Shown here piece after piece: positions 47,450-54,849 of a stretch of DNA of 64,000 bases. This stretch comes from Xanthomonas vesicatoria ATCC 35937 (GTDB taxonomy: Bacteria; Pseudomonadota; Gammaproteobacteria; Xanthomonadales; Xanthomonadaceae). Each line of letters begins with the position of its first letter. Within the stretch, counting starts at the first letter, position 1. The translations under genes were made by a program, and so were the position numbers. Location: contig NZ_CP018725.1 of the NCBI RefSeq assembly GCF_001908725.1, positions 620,001-684,000 of the forward strand, in the 5' to 3' direction. The notes below the pieces were generated by a model. The model was not told where the DNA came from. It made no database searches and was given only the letters and a program-made list of their open reading frames with translations.

Positions 47450-47516
47450 CGCAGGCGCGCACCTGGGCGCGACGACGCCTTGTCGGTAACGCCCAATCGC
47501 GCCCACTGCGCCCCGA
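47450..47516. repeat. GTAGGAGCGC-type REP-like doublet after epmB
   Basis: GCAGGCGCGCACCTGGGCGC facing, after about 20 bases, ATCGCGCCCACTGCGCCCCG in inverse order. The left unit is close to the unit at 52394-52415. It fills the gap between the convergent epmB and GGDEF-EAL genes. Confidence 0.6.
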
Positions 47517-47522
47517 GGGTGC

Positions 47523-49640
47523 TCAGCCCGCAGCGATCAGCTTGACCAGATCGGCCGGGCTCAACGGCCTGCTGAACCAGTAACCCTGCCCCAGATCGCA
47601 GCCGCGCTCGCGCAGCAGGTTGAACTGCGCTTCCTGTTCGATGCCTTCGGCTACCACGGTGATCCCCAGCGAATGCGCCATGTTGATGATGGCCGTGGTC
47701 AGGGCCAGATCGTCCGGGTCGCGCTGCAGGTCGGCGATGAAGCTCTTGTCGATCTTGACCCCGTCCACCGGCACCTGGCGCAGGTGGCTCAAGCCCGAGA
47801 AGCCGGTGCCGAAGTCGTCCAGCCACACCTTCACGCCAGTGCGGTGCAGCTGATCGAGCAGGCTGGCGGCCATCATCTCGTCGCCGATCACCGCCGTCTC
47901 GGTCAGTTCCAGGTGCAGGCGCGCGGCCGGCAACCCGGACTCGGCCAAGCACTCGGCCACGGTGTCGATCAGGTCGCCGCTGCGCAGCTGCCGCGGTGAC
48001 ACATTGACCGAAATAAACAGGCCCTCGCCCACTTCCGGCCACTGCGCCGCTTCCAGGCAGGCCGCGCGCAGCACCTTGGGGCCGATCATCTCGATCAGCC
48101 CACTCTGTTCGGCAATATCGATAAAGGTCGAGGGCGCAATCGTGCCCAGCGCCGGGTGCTGCCATCGCAACAACACCTCCACGCCCACCAGCACGCGGTC
48201 GCTGGTGCGGTAGATCGGCTGATACACCAGCCGCAACTCGTCGCGCTCCCAGGCACCGCGCAGCTCATGCTCCATATGCACGCGACGCTCCACCGCATGG
48301 TCGGCCGCGCGGCTGTAGAAACGGTGGCAGTTCTTGCCGGCGACCTTGGCCTGGTACATCGCGATGTCGCCGTTCTTCAACAGCGCGGTGGCATCGTTGG
48401 CATCGTCCGGAAACAGCGTGATGCCGATCGAGGTCCCAAGGAACACTTCGCGGCCCTGCACGTTCAACGGGCGGCTCAACTCGTGCACCAGCCGGTCCGC
48501 CAGCTGCGCGGCGAGCAGGCTGACATCGCCGCTTTGCAGCAGGATCACGAATTCATCGCCACCGAAGCGCGCCAGGATCGCATCGTCGCCACCCAGCGCG
48601 GACACCGCGCGACTGATCCTGCTGGCGAACTGCAACAAGGCCTCGTCGCCGGCTTCATGCCCCAACGTGTCGTTGACGCGTTTGAAGTCGTCGATATCGG
48701 CAAACAGCAGCGCCAGCTTGCTGTTACTGCTGCGCGCACTGTTGAGCAAATGGTCCAGCCCCTCGCGGAAACCAAGGCGGTTGGTCAGCCCAGTGAGCGC
48801 GTCGGTATAGGCCATATGACGCACTTCGCGGTCATGCCGGGCGATGCTTTCGCTCATGCGGCCGAAGGCGGATATCAGCTCGCCGATCTCGTCATTGCGC
48901 GGATGCAGGGGCAATTGCACAGCATAGTCGCCGCGCTCGATCTGCCGCGCGGCCGCCGCCAGCAACCGGATTGGCGCCACCAGCGTGCGTTGCACATAGA
49001 TCGCCAACAACACGCCCAGTGCAACCAACGCCGCTAGCAGCACCAGCAACCAGCCCAGATCGCGCTTGCCGATCGCATTGAGGTTCTGGACCAGCGTCAG
49101 GTTGGCACCAGACTCGATCTTGCGCACCCGCTCGCGCGACATGCCTACGCGCACGCCGCCGATGCGTTGATCGCCGATCTTGATCGGCACCGTCACATCC
49201 AGCACTTCGGGCGAGGATTGCTGCAACATCGCCTGCGCCGCTACCGCCTTGACCGCGAGCGGGTCGTTCATGCGCTGCCCGTACCGCTGCAGATTGGCCG
49301 TGCCGTCGTGCACCAGCAGGCCACGCCGGTCGAACACCAGCACATACGTCACCACCTGCTGACGTGACGCATTACACACCAGCGCGCCTACCGCGCCCAG
49401 GTCGGAGTAATACAGCGGATTGGCGAGCCCCGAGGCCAGCTCGGTCGCCAACGTTTCGCCACGGGTACGCAAGCTGCGATCGAACAGCTCGTGCAACATC
49501 TGCGCGCTCAGCCCACGCACTTCACGCTGCATCGCGCTCTGGCGTTGCAACAGCGACGCCAGGATCGCACCGACCAACAACAAGGTCAGCGCCATGACCA
49601 ACAGGAAACGTGCCTGCAACCCAAAGCGCACCTGGCTCAT
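47523..49640 (-). CDS. Membrane GGDEF-EAL cyclic di-GMP protein
   Basis: 705 residues: membrane helix (about 11-31), periplasmic sensor (about 32-195), second helix (about 196-217), HAMP (about 218-270), GGDEF (about 275-435) and EAL (about 450-705). The cyclase site FGGDEF is intact. The EAL motif itself reads EVL (VEVLLRW), but the metal and base residues in NVSPRQL, ELTET, DDFGTGFS, KIDKSFI and EGIE are present, so phosphodiesterase activity is likely. Its start overlaps the upstream binding-protein gene (ATGA). The simplest reading is that the binding protein presents a ligand to the periplasmic sensor and sets c-di-GMP turnover. Confidence 0.93.
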   Translation of the reverse strand: MSQVRFGLQARFLLVMALTLLLVGAILASLLQRQSAMQREVRGLSAQMLHELFDRSLRTRGETLATELASGLANPLYYSDLGAVGALVCNASRQQVVTYVLVFDRRGLLVHDGTANLQRYGQRMNDPLAVKAVAAQAMLQQSSPEVLDVTVPIKIGDQRIGGVRVGMSRERVRKIESGANLTLVQNLNAIGKRDLGWLLVLLAALVALGVLLAIYVQRTLVAPIRLLAAAARQIERGDYAVQLPLHPRNDEIGELISAFGRMSESIARHDREVRHMAYTDALTGLTNRLGFREGLDHLLNSARSSNSKLALLFADIDDFKRVNDTLGHEAGDEALLQFASRISRAVSALGGDDAILARFGGDEFVILLQSGDVSLLAAQLADRLVHELSRPLNVQGREVFLGTSIGITLFPDDANDATALLKNGDIAMYQAKVAGKNCHRFYSRAADHAVERRVHMEHELRGAWERDELRLVYQPIYRTSDRVLVGVEVLLRWQHPALGTIAPSTFIDIAEQSGLIEMIGPKVLRAACLEAAQWPEVGEGLFISVNVSPRQLRSGDLIDTVAECLAESGLPAARLHLELTETAVIGDEMMAASLLDQLHRTGVKVWLDDFGTGFSGLSHLRQVPVDGVKIDKSFIADLQRDPDDLALTTAIINMAHSLGITVVAEGIEQEAQFNLLRERGCDLGQGYWFSRPLSPADLVKLIAAG

Positions 49641-50566
49641 TCCACTTCATCCCTGACGTGCTGCAAGCCGGCGCTCAACGCATCCAGGCGCCTGCGACTC
49701 CCGCGATCCAGCGGGTGGAACGCGGTGGTCCCGAAGAAACGCTGGAGTGCCGGTCCGGCCTTGGGGTCGGAGGCGGCCTGCAGCAACACCGCGCGCAGGC
49801 GGCGCTCCACTGCCGGATCCATGCCGGAGCGCACCATTTCCACCGCCCGCGGCACCGGCGCGCTGCGGTACATAATGCGGAAATCGCGTTTGAACGCGGG
49901 CGGAAGATGCCGCTCATCGTCCCAATCGAGATTACTGAAGGCTCCGGCATCGATCAGGCGCTTGTGCACGAAGGCGGCGATGTTCAATTTCGAGCCGACC
50001 ATCAGATAGCCCACCGAACCGGGCACCTGCGGGTCATCCGGCGACAGCAGCACATCGCAGGCAATGCCGTTGCGCATCAACTCCAGCATCGGCACCAGAT
50101 AGCCGCTGGTGGACGATGCATTCTGTAACGCCAGGCTATGCCCACGCAGTTGCGCGAGCGACTGGATCGGGCTGTCGCGGCGCACGAAAAACACCGTGTG
50201 GAACTCGCGCACGCCGCCGCGCTCGGTCATCAACAATGGATGCGCCCCGCCCCGTCGCTCCAGCAGCATCGCCGCGCCGGTGGTCTCGCTGACCCAGTCG
50301 ACCCGGCCACGCCGAAGGTAGCTGGACATCTGGCGCGCATCCGGTGCCATCAGGATTTCGCCACGGCGGATGCCCACCTCGCGCATGCGCGGCACCACAT
50401 AGTCCAGCAGCGGCTTGAGTTGATCGTAATGCGTGGCAGGGTCATCGCTGATCCGCCCGAGTACCAATACCGAGGAGGGCGCTGCCGCAGCCGTCACGGC
50501 CAAGCCTGCCCCGGCCAACAGCCAGCAGGCAATCAGACACCATTGTAGACCGCGCAAAACGGACAC
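49637..50566 (-). CDS. PhnD-like periplasmic binding protein
   Basis: 309 residues with a signal peptide (about 1-28, ending TAAAA). The fold is that of phosphate/phosphite/phosphonate solute-binding proteins (PhnD type): a first lobe with LVLGRISDDPATHYDQLKPL and the hinge segment VSETTGAAMLLERRGG, then ALQNASSTSGYLVPM. No ABC transporter genes are nearby. Instead it is coupled by a four-base overlap to a GGDEF-EAL sensor, so it is likely a sensory rather than a transport protein. The ligand is unknown and phosphonates are only one option. Confidence 0.87.
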   Translation of the reverse strand: MSVLRGLQWCLIACWLLAGAGLAVTAAAAPSSVLVLGRISDDPATHYDQLKPLLDYVVPRMREVGIRRGEILMAPDARQMSSYLRRGRVDWVSETTGAAMLLERRGGAHPLLMTERGGVREFHTVFFVRRDSPIQSLAQLRGHSLALQNASSTSGYLVPMLELMRNGIACDVLLSPDDPQVPGSVGYLMVGSKLNIAAFVHKRLIDAGAFSNLDWDDERHLPPAFKRDFRIMYRSAPVPRAVEMVRSGMDPAVERRLRAVLLQAASDPKAGPALQRFFGTTAFHPLDRGSRRRLDALSAGLQHVRDEVE

Positions 50567-50617
50567 TCCCCTAGAGCCGCGGACAGCCTAGCCGAATCTT
50601 TGAAGATGTGACAGACG

Positions 50618-51382
50618 TCAGTTTCCGGCACGCTTGGCCAGCATCGCCATGCGCTGCGCATCGGACAGGATGCCGCGGATCAGCCGCACCTCTTGCTCGG
50701 TCATCTCCGCGCGTAGCAACAGCCGCCGCAGCTTGCGCATCGCCGACTCCGGCGCCCGCCCCTTGTGAAAGTCGATTTCGTCCAGGGTCTCGCCCAACTG
50801 TCCGAACATGCCTTCCAACTGTGCATGGCTGGCCGGCCCATCGCGCAGGCCGGAGGCGGCCGCCGGCACCGGCTCGGCCCCGCCTGCGGCCAATTGCGCC
50901 AGCCGCACTTCATAGGCCAGCACCTGCACCGCCGCGGCCAGATTGAGCGAACTGAACTGCGGATCGGACGGGATATGCACCGCCGCGTGGCAGAGCTGCA
51001 ATTCGTCGTTGGTCAGGCCGGTGCGCTCGCGGCCGAACACGAACGCCACCTCGGCCGGTTCGCTCGCCTTGGCCAGGGCGCGCTGCGCGCCTTCGTCCGG
51101 CAGCAACTCTTCCAGCGCCACCCGGCGCGCCCGCGCGGTGCAGCCGATCACCAGCGTGCAGTCGGCCACCGCCTCGCTCAATGTGTCGAACAACGGCGCA
51201 TTGCCCAACACGTCCTCGGCGCCGGCCGAGCGCCGGTAGGCGTCTTCATCGAGGGCGCGCTCGGGCGCCACCAATACCAGACGCGAGACACCCATGGTCT
51301 TCATCGCACGCGCGGCGGCGCCGATGTTGCCCGGATGCTGGGTACCGACAAGAACAAAACGGATGCGTTGACTGACGGACAT
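50618..51382 (-). CDS. trmJ: tRNA (cytidine/uridine-2'-O-)-methyltransferase TrmJ
   Basis: 254 residues, SPOUT class. It methylates the ribose of nucleotide 32 in several tRNAs. FVLVGTQHPGNIGAAARAMKTMG, FVFGRERTGLTNDEL and the SLNLAAAVQVLAYE knot segment are the family's SAM-binding knot. The C-terminal helical tail (about 190-254) has LRRLLLRAEMTEQEVRLIRG. I chose the ATG at 51382 (MSVSQR); the frame is open further upstream without homology. Divergent from suhB. Confidence 0.95.
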   Translation of the reverse strand: MSVSQRIRFVLVGTQHPGNIGAAARAMKTMGVSRLVLVAPERALDEDAYRRSAGAEDVLGNAPLFDTLSEAVADCTLVIGCTARARRVALEELLPDEGAQRALAKASEPAEVAFVFGRERTGLTNDELQLCHAAVHIPSDPQFSSLNLAAAVQVLAYEVRLAQLAAGGAEPVPAAASGLRDGPASHAQLEGMFGQLGETLDEIDFHKGRAPESAMRKLRRLLLRAEMTEQEVRLIRGILSDAQRMAMLAKRAGN

Positions 51383-51425
51383 GAACGGAGATTGGGGAGC
51401 TATTCGGTCGTAGATGGTAAACTGC

Positions 51426-51455
51426 GCGGCCGGCTTTCGCGCCGGCCGCTCTTTT
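51426..51455 (+). terminator. Terminator-like hairpin in the suhB leader
   Basis: GCGGCCGGC, loop TTTCGC, GCCGGCCGC, then TCTTTT, between the trmJ start and the suhB start, 43 bases before the suhB ATG. In the suhB direction it has the look of an intrinsic terminator, so it could attenuate suhB if transcription begins upstream of it. TAAACT (51418-51423) is a possible -10, which would make it overlap the start site instead. Confidence 0.45.
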
Positions 51456-51497
51456 ACCTTCGCCATTTCCGATTCTGCCTTCACGGGAGCTTTAACC

Positions 51498-52331
51498 ATG
51501 CAGAAACCCGCCGTCACCGTCATGGTCAAAGCCGCCCGCCTCGCCGGCAATGTGCTGTTGCGCGGTATCAACAAGCTCGACGCACTCAACGTGGTGCAGA
51601 AGGGCCGCATGGACTATGCCAGCGAAGTCGATGCCGATGCCGAGAAGGTCATCATCAAGGAACTCAAGCGCGGTTACCCCGAGTACGCCGTGTTCGGCGA
51701 AGAAGGCGGCGTGCAGGGCGGCAAAAGTGGCCGCTACACCTGGGTCATCGACCCGCTGGATGGCACCAGCAATTATCTGCGTGGATTTCCGCACTACTGC
51801 GTGTCGATCGCACTGGTGGAAAACGGCGAACCCACCGATGCGGTGATCTTCGACCCACTGCGCAACGAACTGTTCACTGCCAGCCGCGGCGCAGGCGCAG
51901 TGCTCAACGACCGCCGTATCCGCATTGCCGAGCGCAAGGACCTGGAAGGCGCAATGATCCACACCGGCTTCCCGCCGCGCGAACGCGCACGCATCAGTGC
52001 GCAGCTGAAGTGCGTCGATGCGGTGCTGGTGCAGGCCGAAGACGTGCGTCGCACCGGTTCTGCCGCGCTGGATCTGGCTTATGTCGCCTGCGGCCGCGCC
52101 GATGCGTACTTCGAAGCCGGCGTCAAAGCCTGGGACATCGCGGCTGGGGTGCTGCTGGTGCGCGAAGCCGGTGGCCGGGTCTGCGACTACAAGGGCGCCA
52201 CGCCGCCGCGCATGGACAACATGGGGCCGGAAACCCAGCAGATTGTGGCGGGCAACATCAAGATCAGCGATGCGCTGCAGAAAGTCATCGTCAACACCGG
52301 CTATGCCCGCGAGTTCGACGCCAAGTTCTGA
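51498..52331 (+). CDS. suhB: Inositol-1-monophosphatase SuhB
   Basis: 277 residues. Metal-site motifs [20 protein letters not shown] and [15 protein letters not shown] are intact, so it should hydrolyse inositol monophosphate; in E. coli SuhB is also part of the rRNA antitermination complex. The ATG at 51498 has GGGAG 10 bases upstream; a longer open frame upstream has no homology. REP-like palindromes follow 20 bases after the stop. Confidence 0.95.
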   Translation: MQKPAVTVMVKAARLAGNVLLRGINKLDALNVVQKGRMDYASEVDADAEKVIIKELKRGYPEYAVFGEEGGVQGGKSGRYTWVIDPLDGTSNYLRGFPHYCVSIALVENGEPTDAVIFDPLRNELFTASRGAGAVLNDRRIRIAERKDLEGAMIHTGFPPRERARISAQLKCVDAVLVQAEDVRRTGSAALDLAYVACGRADAYFEAGVKAWDIAAGVLLVREAGGRVCDYKGATPPRMDNMGPETQQIVAGNIKISDALQKVIVNTGYAREFDAKF

Positions 52332-52349
52332 TCGGCGCCCGGGCAATCG

Positions 52350-52415
52350 CAGGAGCGCATCCGGGCGCGGCCGAGCTTCCACCAGAAAGCTCCTCGCGCC
52401 CAGGTGCGCTCCTAC
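52350..52415. repeat. REP-like inverted doublet between suhB and sodA
   Basis: AGGAGCGCATCCGGGCGCGG and, in inverse order, CTCGCGCCCAGGTGCGCTCC, enclosing GAGCTT-N8-AAGCTC, so the whole 66 bases can fold into one long hairpin. The unit GTAGGAGCGCACCTGGGCGC is shared with the element at 47450-47516. Confidence 0.75.
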
Positions 52416-52436
52416 ATAACAGGCCGCTGCAAACAA

Positions 52437-52464
52437 AGAAGGCCGGGAGCGATCCCGGCCTTCT
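52437..52464 (-). terminator. Intrinsic terminator of sodA
   Basis: AGAAGGCCGGGA, 4-base loop and the exact 12-base complement, followed leftward by TTGTTTG. It lies 24 bases after the sodA stop and could also block rightward read-through from suhB. Confidence 0.85.
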
Positions 52465-52488
52465 GGCAGTACAGCGTCAGCGCAAGAC

Positions 52489-53100
52489 TCAGGCGATCGC
52501 AGCGTGATAGCGGCGTTCGACTTCTTCCCAGTTGACTGCGTTGTAGAACGCGCCGATGTATTCCGGGCGACGGTTCTGATACTTCAGGTAGTACGCATGT
52601 TCCCACACGTCCAAACCCAGGATCGGGGTATTGCCTTCGAACAGCGGGCTGTCCTGATTGGCGGTGCTTTCCACCACCAGCTTCTTGTCCGGGGTCACGC
52701 TCAACCAGGCCCAGCCCGAGCCGAAACGGCTGACGGCGGCCTTCGTGAAGGCTTCCTTGAACTTCTCGAAACCACCGATGTCCTTGTCGATCGCCTTGGC
52801 GACTTCGCCCTTGGGCTCGCCGCCACCCTTGGGCGACAACACGGTCCAGAACAGCGAATGGTTGGCGTGGCCGCCACCGTTGTTGCGCACCGGGCCCTGC
52901 AGATTTTCCGGCAGGCTCTTCAGCTTGGACACCAACTCGTCGATCGGCAGGTCGGCGTACTCGGTCCCTTCCAGCGCCGCGTTGACGTTGTTGATGTAGG
53001 TCTGGTGATGCTTGGTGTGATGGATTTCCATCGTCTGTGCATCGATGTTCGGTTCCAGCGCGTCGTAGGCGTAGGGCAACTGCGGAAGGGTGTAGGCCAT
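52489..53100 (-). CDS. sodA: Superoxide dismutase, Mn type
   Basis: 203 residues. Metal ligands are His27 (MEIHHTKHH), His in [11 protein letters not shown], and the Asp and His of [19 protein letters not shown]. The glutamine in TANQDSPLF and the glycine of NNGGGHAN mark the manganese subtype rather than iron. It turns superoxide into hydrogen peroxide in the cytoplasm; no signal peptide. Single gene with its own terminator. Confidence 0.95.
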   Translation of the reverse strand: MAYTLPQLPYAYDALEPNIDAQTMEIHHTKHHQTYINNVNAALEGTEYADLPIDELVSKLKSLPENLQGPVRNNGGGHANHSLFWTVLSPKGGGEPKGEVAKAIDKDIGGFEKFKEAFTKAAVSRFGSGWAWLSVTPDKKLVVESTANQDSPLFEGNTPILGLDVWEHAYYLKYQNRRPEYIGAFYNAVNWEEVERRYHAAIA

Positions 53101-53362
53101 GCGTGTCTCCTGGACTTGCCGCCCGGCGAAGACCGGGCGTTGCGGGGTAGATGGTAAGGACGCCGACGGCGCTTACCAAGGGCAGCGGCAGGGAAACTTC
53201 ATCCCATTCGACCGGGACCGCGCCCTGTTGGCTGCACACCTTGCACCAGCCCCCGGTTACTTGGATGTGAATCGCACAGGCGTCGGGCCGCGTTCAAAGT
53301 CGACACAGTCGCGCAGCGGCATACTTGCTCTGCCGCACACTCTTCGCTTCTGGAACGCCGTC

Positions 53363-53803
53363 ATGCGCAAGCCCGCTTTGCTGATCGTCGCCATCGTGCT
53401 GCTCGTTGCAGGCTTATGGGGCATGCGGGCGCTGCAGACGCCCAAGCCGCAGTTCGCGCCGCAACTCAGCGCACCGATTGCAGCAGCGCCACAAGCGCGC
53501 CAGGTGCCGCACTTGCCCGCCTTTCTGCCGACCGAAGCCATGGCCACCATCGTCCTGATCCAGCGCGGCGGGCCGTTTCCGTATCCGCAAGACGGCGGCG
53601 TGTTCGGCAATCGCGAACACCGGCTACCGGAGCGTCCGCGCGGCTACTACCGCGAATACACCGTCGACACACCCGGCAGCGCCGATCGCGGCGCACGCCG
53701 CATCGTCACCGGCGGCACCCCGCCGCAGACCTGGTACTACAGCGACGATCATTACCAAAGCTTCAAATCGTTCCAGGGCCCGACACCGGAGCAGGCGCCA
53801 TGA
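53363..53803 (+). CDS. Barnase-like guanyl-specific ribonuclease with N-terminal signal/anchor
   Basis: 146 residues. Residues 5-20 are a hydrophobic signal or anchor, 24-50 a Pro/Ala linker, and 57-139 a microbial ribonuclease domain. Against barnase, Glu98 (YREYT) matches the catalytic base E73, Arg113 matches R87 and His130 (DDHYQSF) matches H102, so it should be active. The start MRKPALL is chosen from the signal; upstream codons have no homology. The stop overlaps the barstar gene start (ATGA), giving a toxin/inhibitor pair as in Bacillus barnase/barstar. No secretion or toxin-delivery genes are adjacent. Confidence 0.9.
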   Translation: MRKPALLIVAIVLLVAGLWGMRALQTPKPQFAPQLSAPIAAAPQARQVPHLPAFLPTEAMATIVLIQRGGPFPYPQDGGVFGNREHRLPERPRGYYREYTVDTPGSADRGARRIVTGGTPPQTWYYSDDHYQSFKSFQGPTPEQAP

Positions 53804-54225
53804 GCGCGGGCGACTTTGCGCTGGACCTGTCCGACCCGCGGCAATCGGGCGTCTATCAAGCCGACACCGACGATCTGGACACCATGGCAGCATTGGCGCG
53901 CGATGCCGGCCTGCGCATCCTGCGTGTGGATCTGGCCAGCTGCAGCGACAAGCGCATGTTGCTGATGCGCCTGGCCACCCAACTGGATTTCCCCGCCAAC
54001 TTCGGCCGCAACTGGGATGCGCTAAGCGATGCGCTGCGCGATCTGGCGTGGCTGCCCTCCCCGCGCGGCTACGCGTTATTGATCGACGGTGCCGAGGCAT
54101 TGGCGCAGGCAGCGCCAACCGACCGCGATACCTTGCTGGATATTCTCGACGAAGCCGCCACCAGCTGGGCCACGCGCGGGCTGACCTTCGCGGCGTTTGT
54201 GGCGCCGGCCAGTGCCTGCGATTGA
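53800..54225 (+). CDS. Barstar-family ribonuclease inhibitor
   Basis: 141 residues. The C-terminal 100 residues match barstar, with NFGRNWDALSDALRDL covering the helix that blocks the RNase active site, and the acidic loop after it. The first 30 residues are extra. No signal peptide, so it stays in the cytoplasm and protects against the RNase before export. Translationally coupled to the RNase gene. Confidence 0.92.
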   Translation: MSAGDFALDLSDPRQSGVYQADTDDLDTMAALARDAGLRILRVDLASCSDKRMLLMRLATQLDFPANFGRNWDALSDALRDLAWLPSPRGYALLIDGAEALAQAAPTDRDTLLDILDEAATSWATRGLTFAAFVAPASACD

Positions 54226-54816
54226 TTGAGTCGGCGCATGCTTGCTGTTTGAAGTGACAGACGCGTTACCGACATGCGTGATGTCAGCCGCTTGTAGCTG
54301 ATCGCAACTTAGAGTGGCTAACAGAACTCGCGCGCATTCGTCAGGTAGGCGTGGCGGCGCACTCAGAATTGGAGTGTACGAGTGGCACATGCCGAATCCG
54401 AGCACCGCCAGCGCATGCTTCGCAGCTGCGCGGTAGGTTTTTTAGCCACCCTTAAGAATAACTGCGCACGGTGCGGCCTTTGCCCGGGATAGGTTTGCAA
54501 CACCTCGGCGTGGCGCTTGCTCAGCACCGCCCACGCCAGCCCGAAGATCGCACGCCATGTCGGGTCCACCGCCCTGACCGCCAAATAAGACGCCCCTCGA
54601 CGCAGTCGCCGCCTCACTGCTCCGCGGAATGGTGCTAGACGCCCGGCACCTAAGTCGCGGGCACATGGAGAAGTCGCGCTGCAGCACGCAGTGCACATCA
54701 CCGACGCACAGCCATAGAACGCGCCCACCGGTCTGCAAGCATCCGGCACCGCCTACCGGCCACTTGCCGCTCACGCATCCGCTAATGCGCAAAACAATCA
54801 GCGCATGACGCTCAAG
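54226..54816. other. Long intergenic region after barstar, possibly decayed sequence
   Basis: About 590 bases with no frame I can link to a family. Parts are less GC-rich (for example near 54430-54470, with TTTTTTAGCC and TTAAGAATAAC) than neighbouring genes. Open leftward frames exist but have an irregular, Arg/Cys-rich make-up typical of GC-rich noncoding DNA. It may be a relic of a lost gene. Confidence 0.4.
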
Positions 54817-54840
54817 GCCGGCACGCAACAGCGTGCCGGC
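54817..54840 (-). terminator. Hairpin after uup
   Basis: GCCGGCACGC, 4-base loop and the exact 10-base complement, 10 bases after the uup stop. The leftward side continues CTTGAGCG, with little T, so termination strength is uncertain. Confidence 0.6.
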
Positions 54841-54849
54841 AGGGACCGA

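Noticed and set aside
53099..53362. N-terminal extension of the RNase to 234 residues
   Set aside because: The added residues have no homology and precede an evident signal peptide starting at 53363; they overlap the sodA promoter region.
54363..54828. Possible small genes in the gap after barstar
   Set aside because: Two overlapping leftward frames have irregular Arg/Cys/Ala-rich products and no ribosome site or homology.
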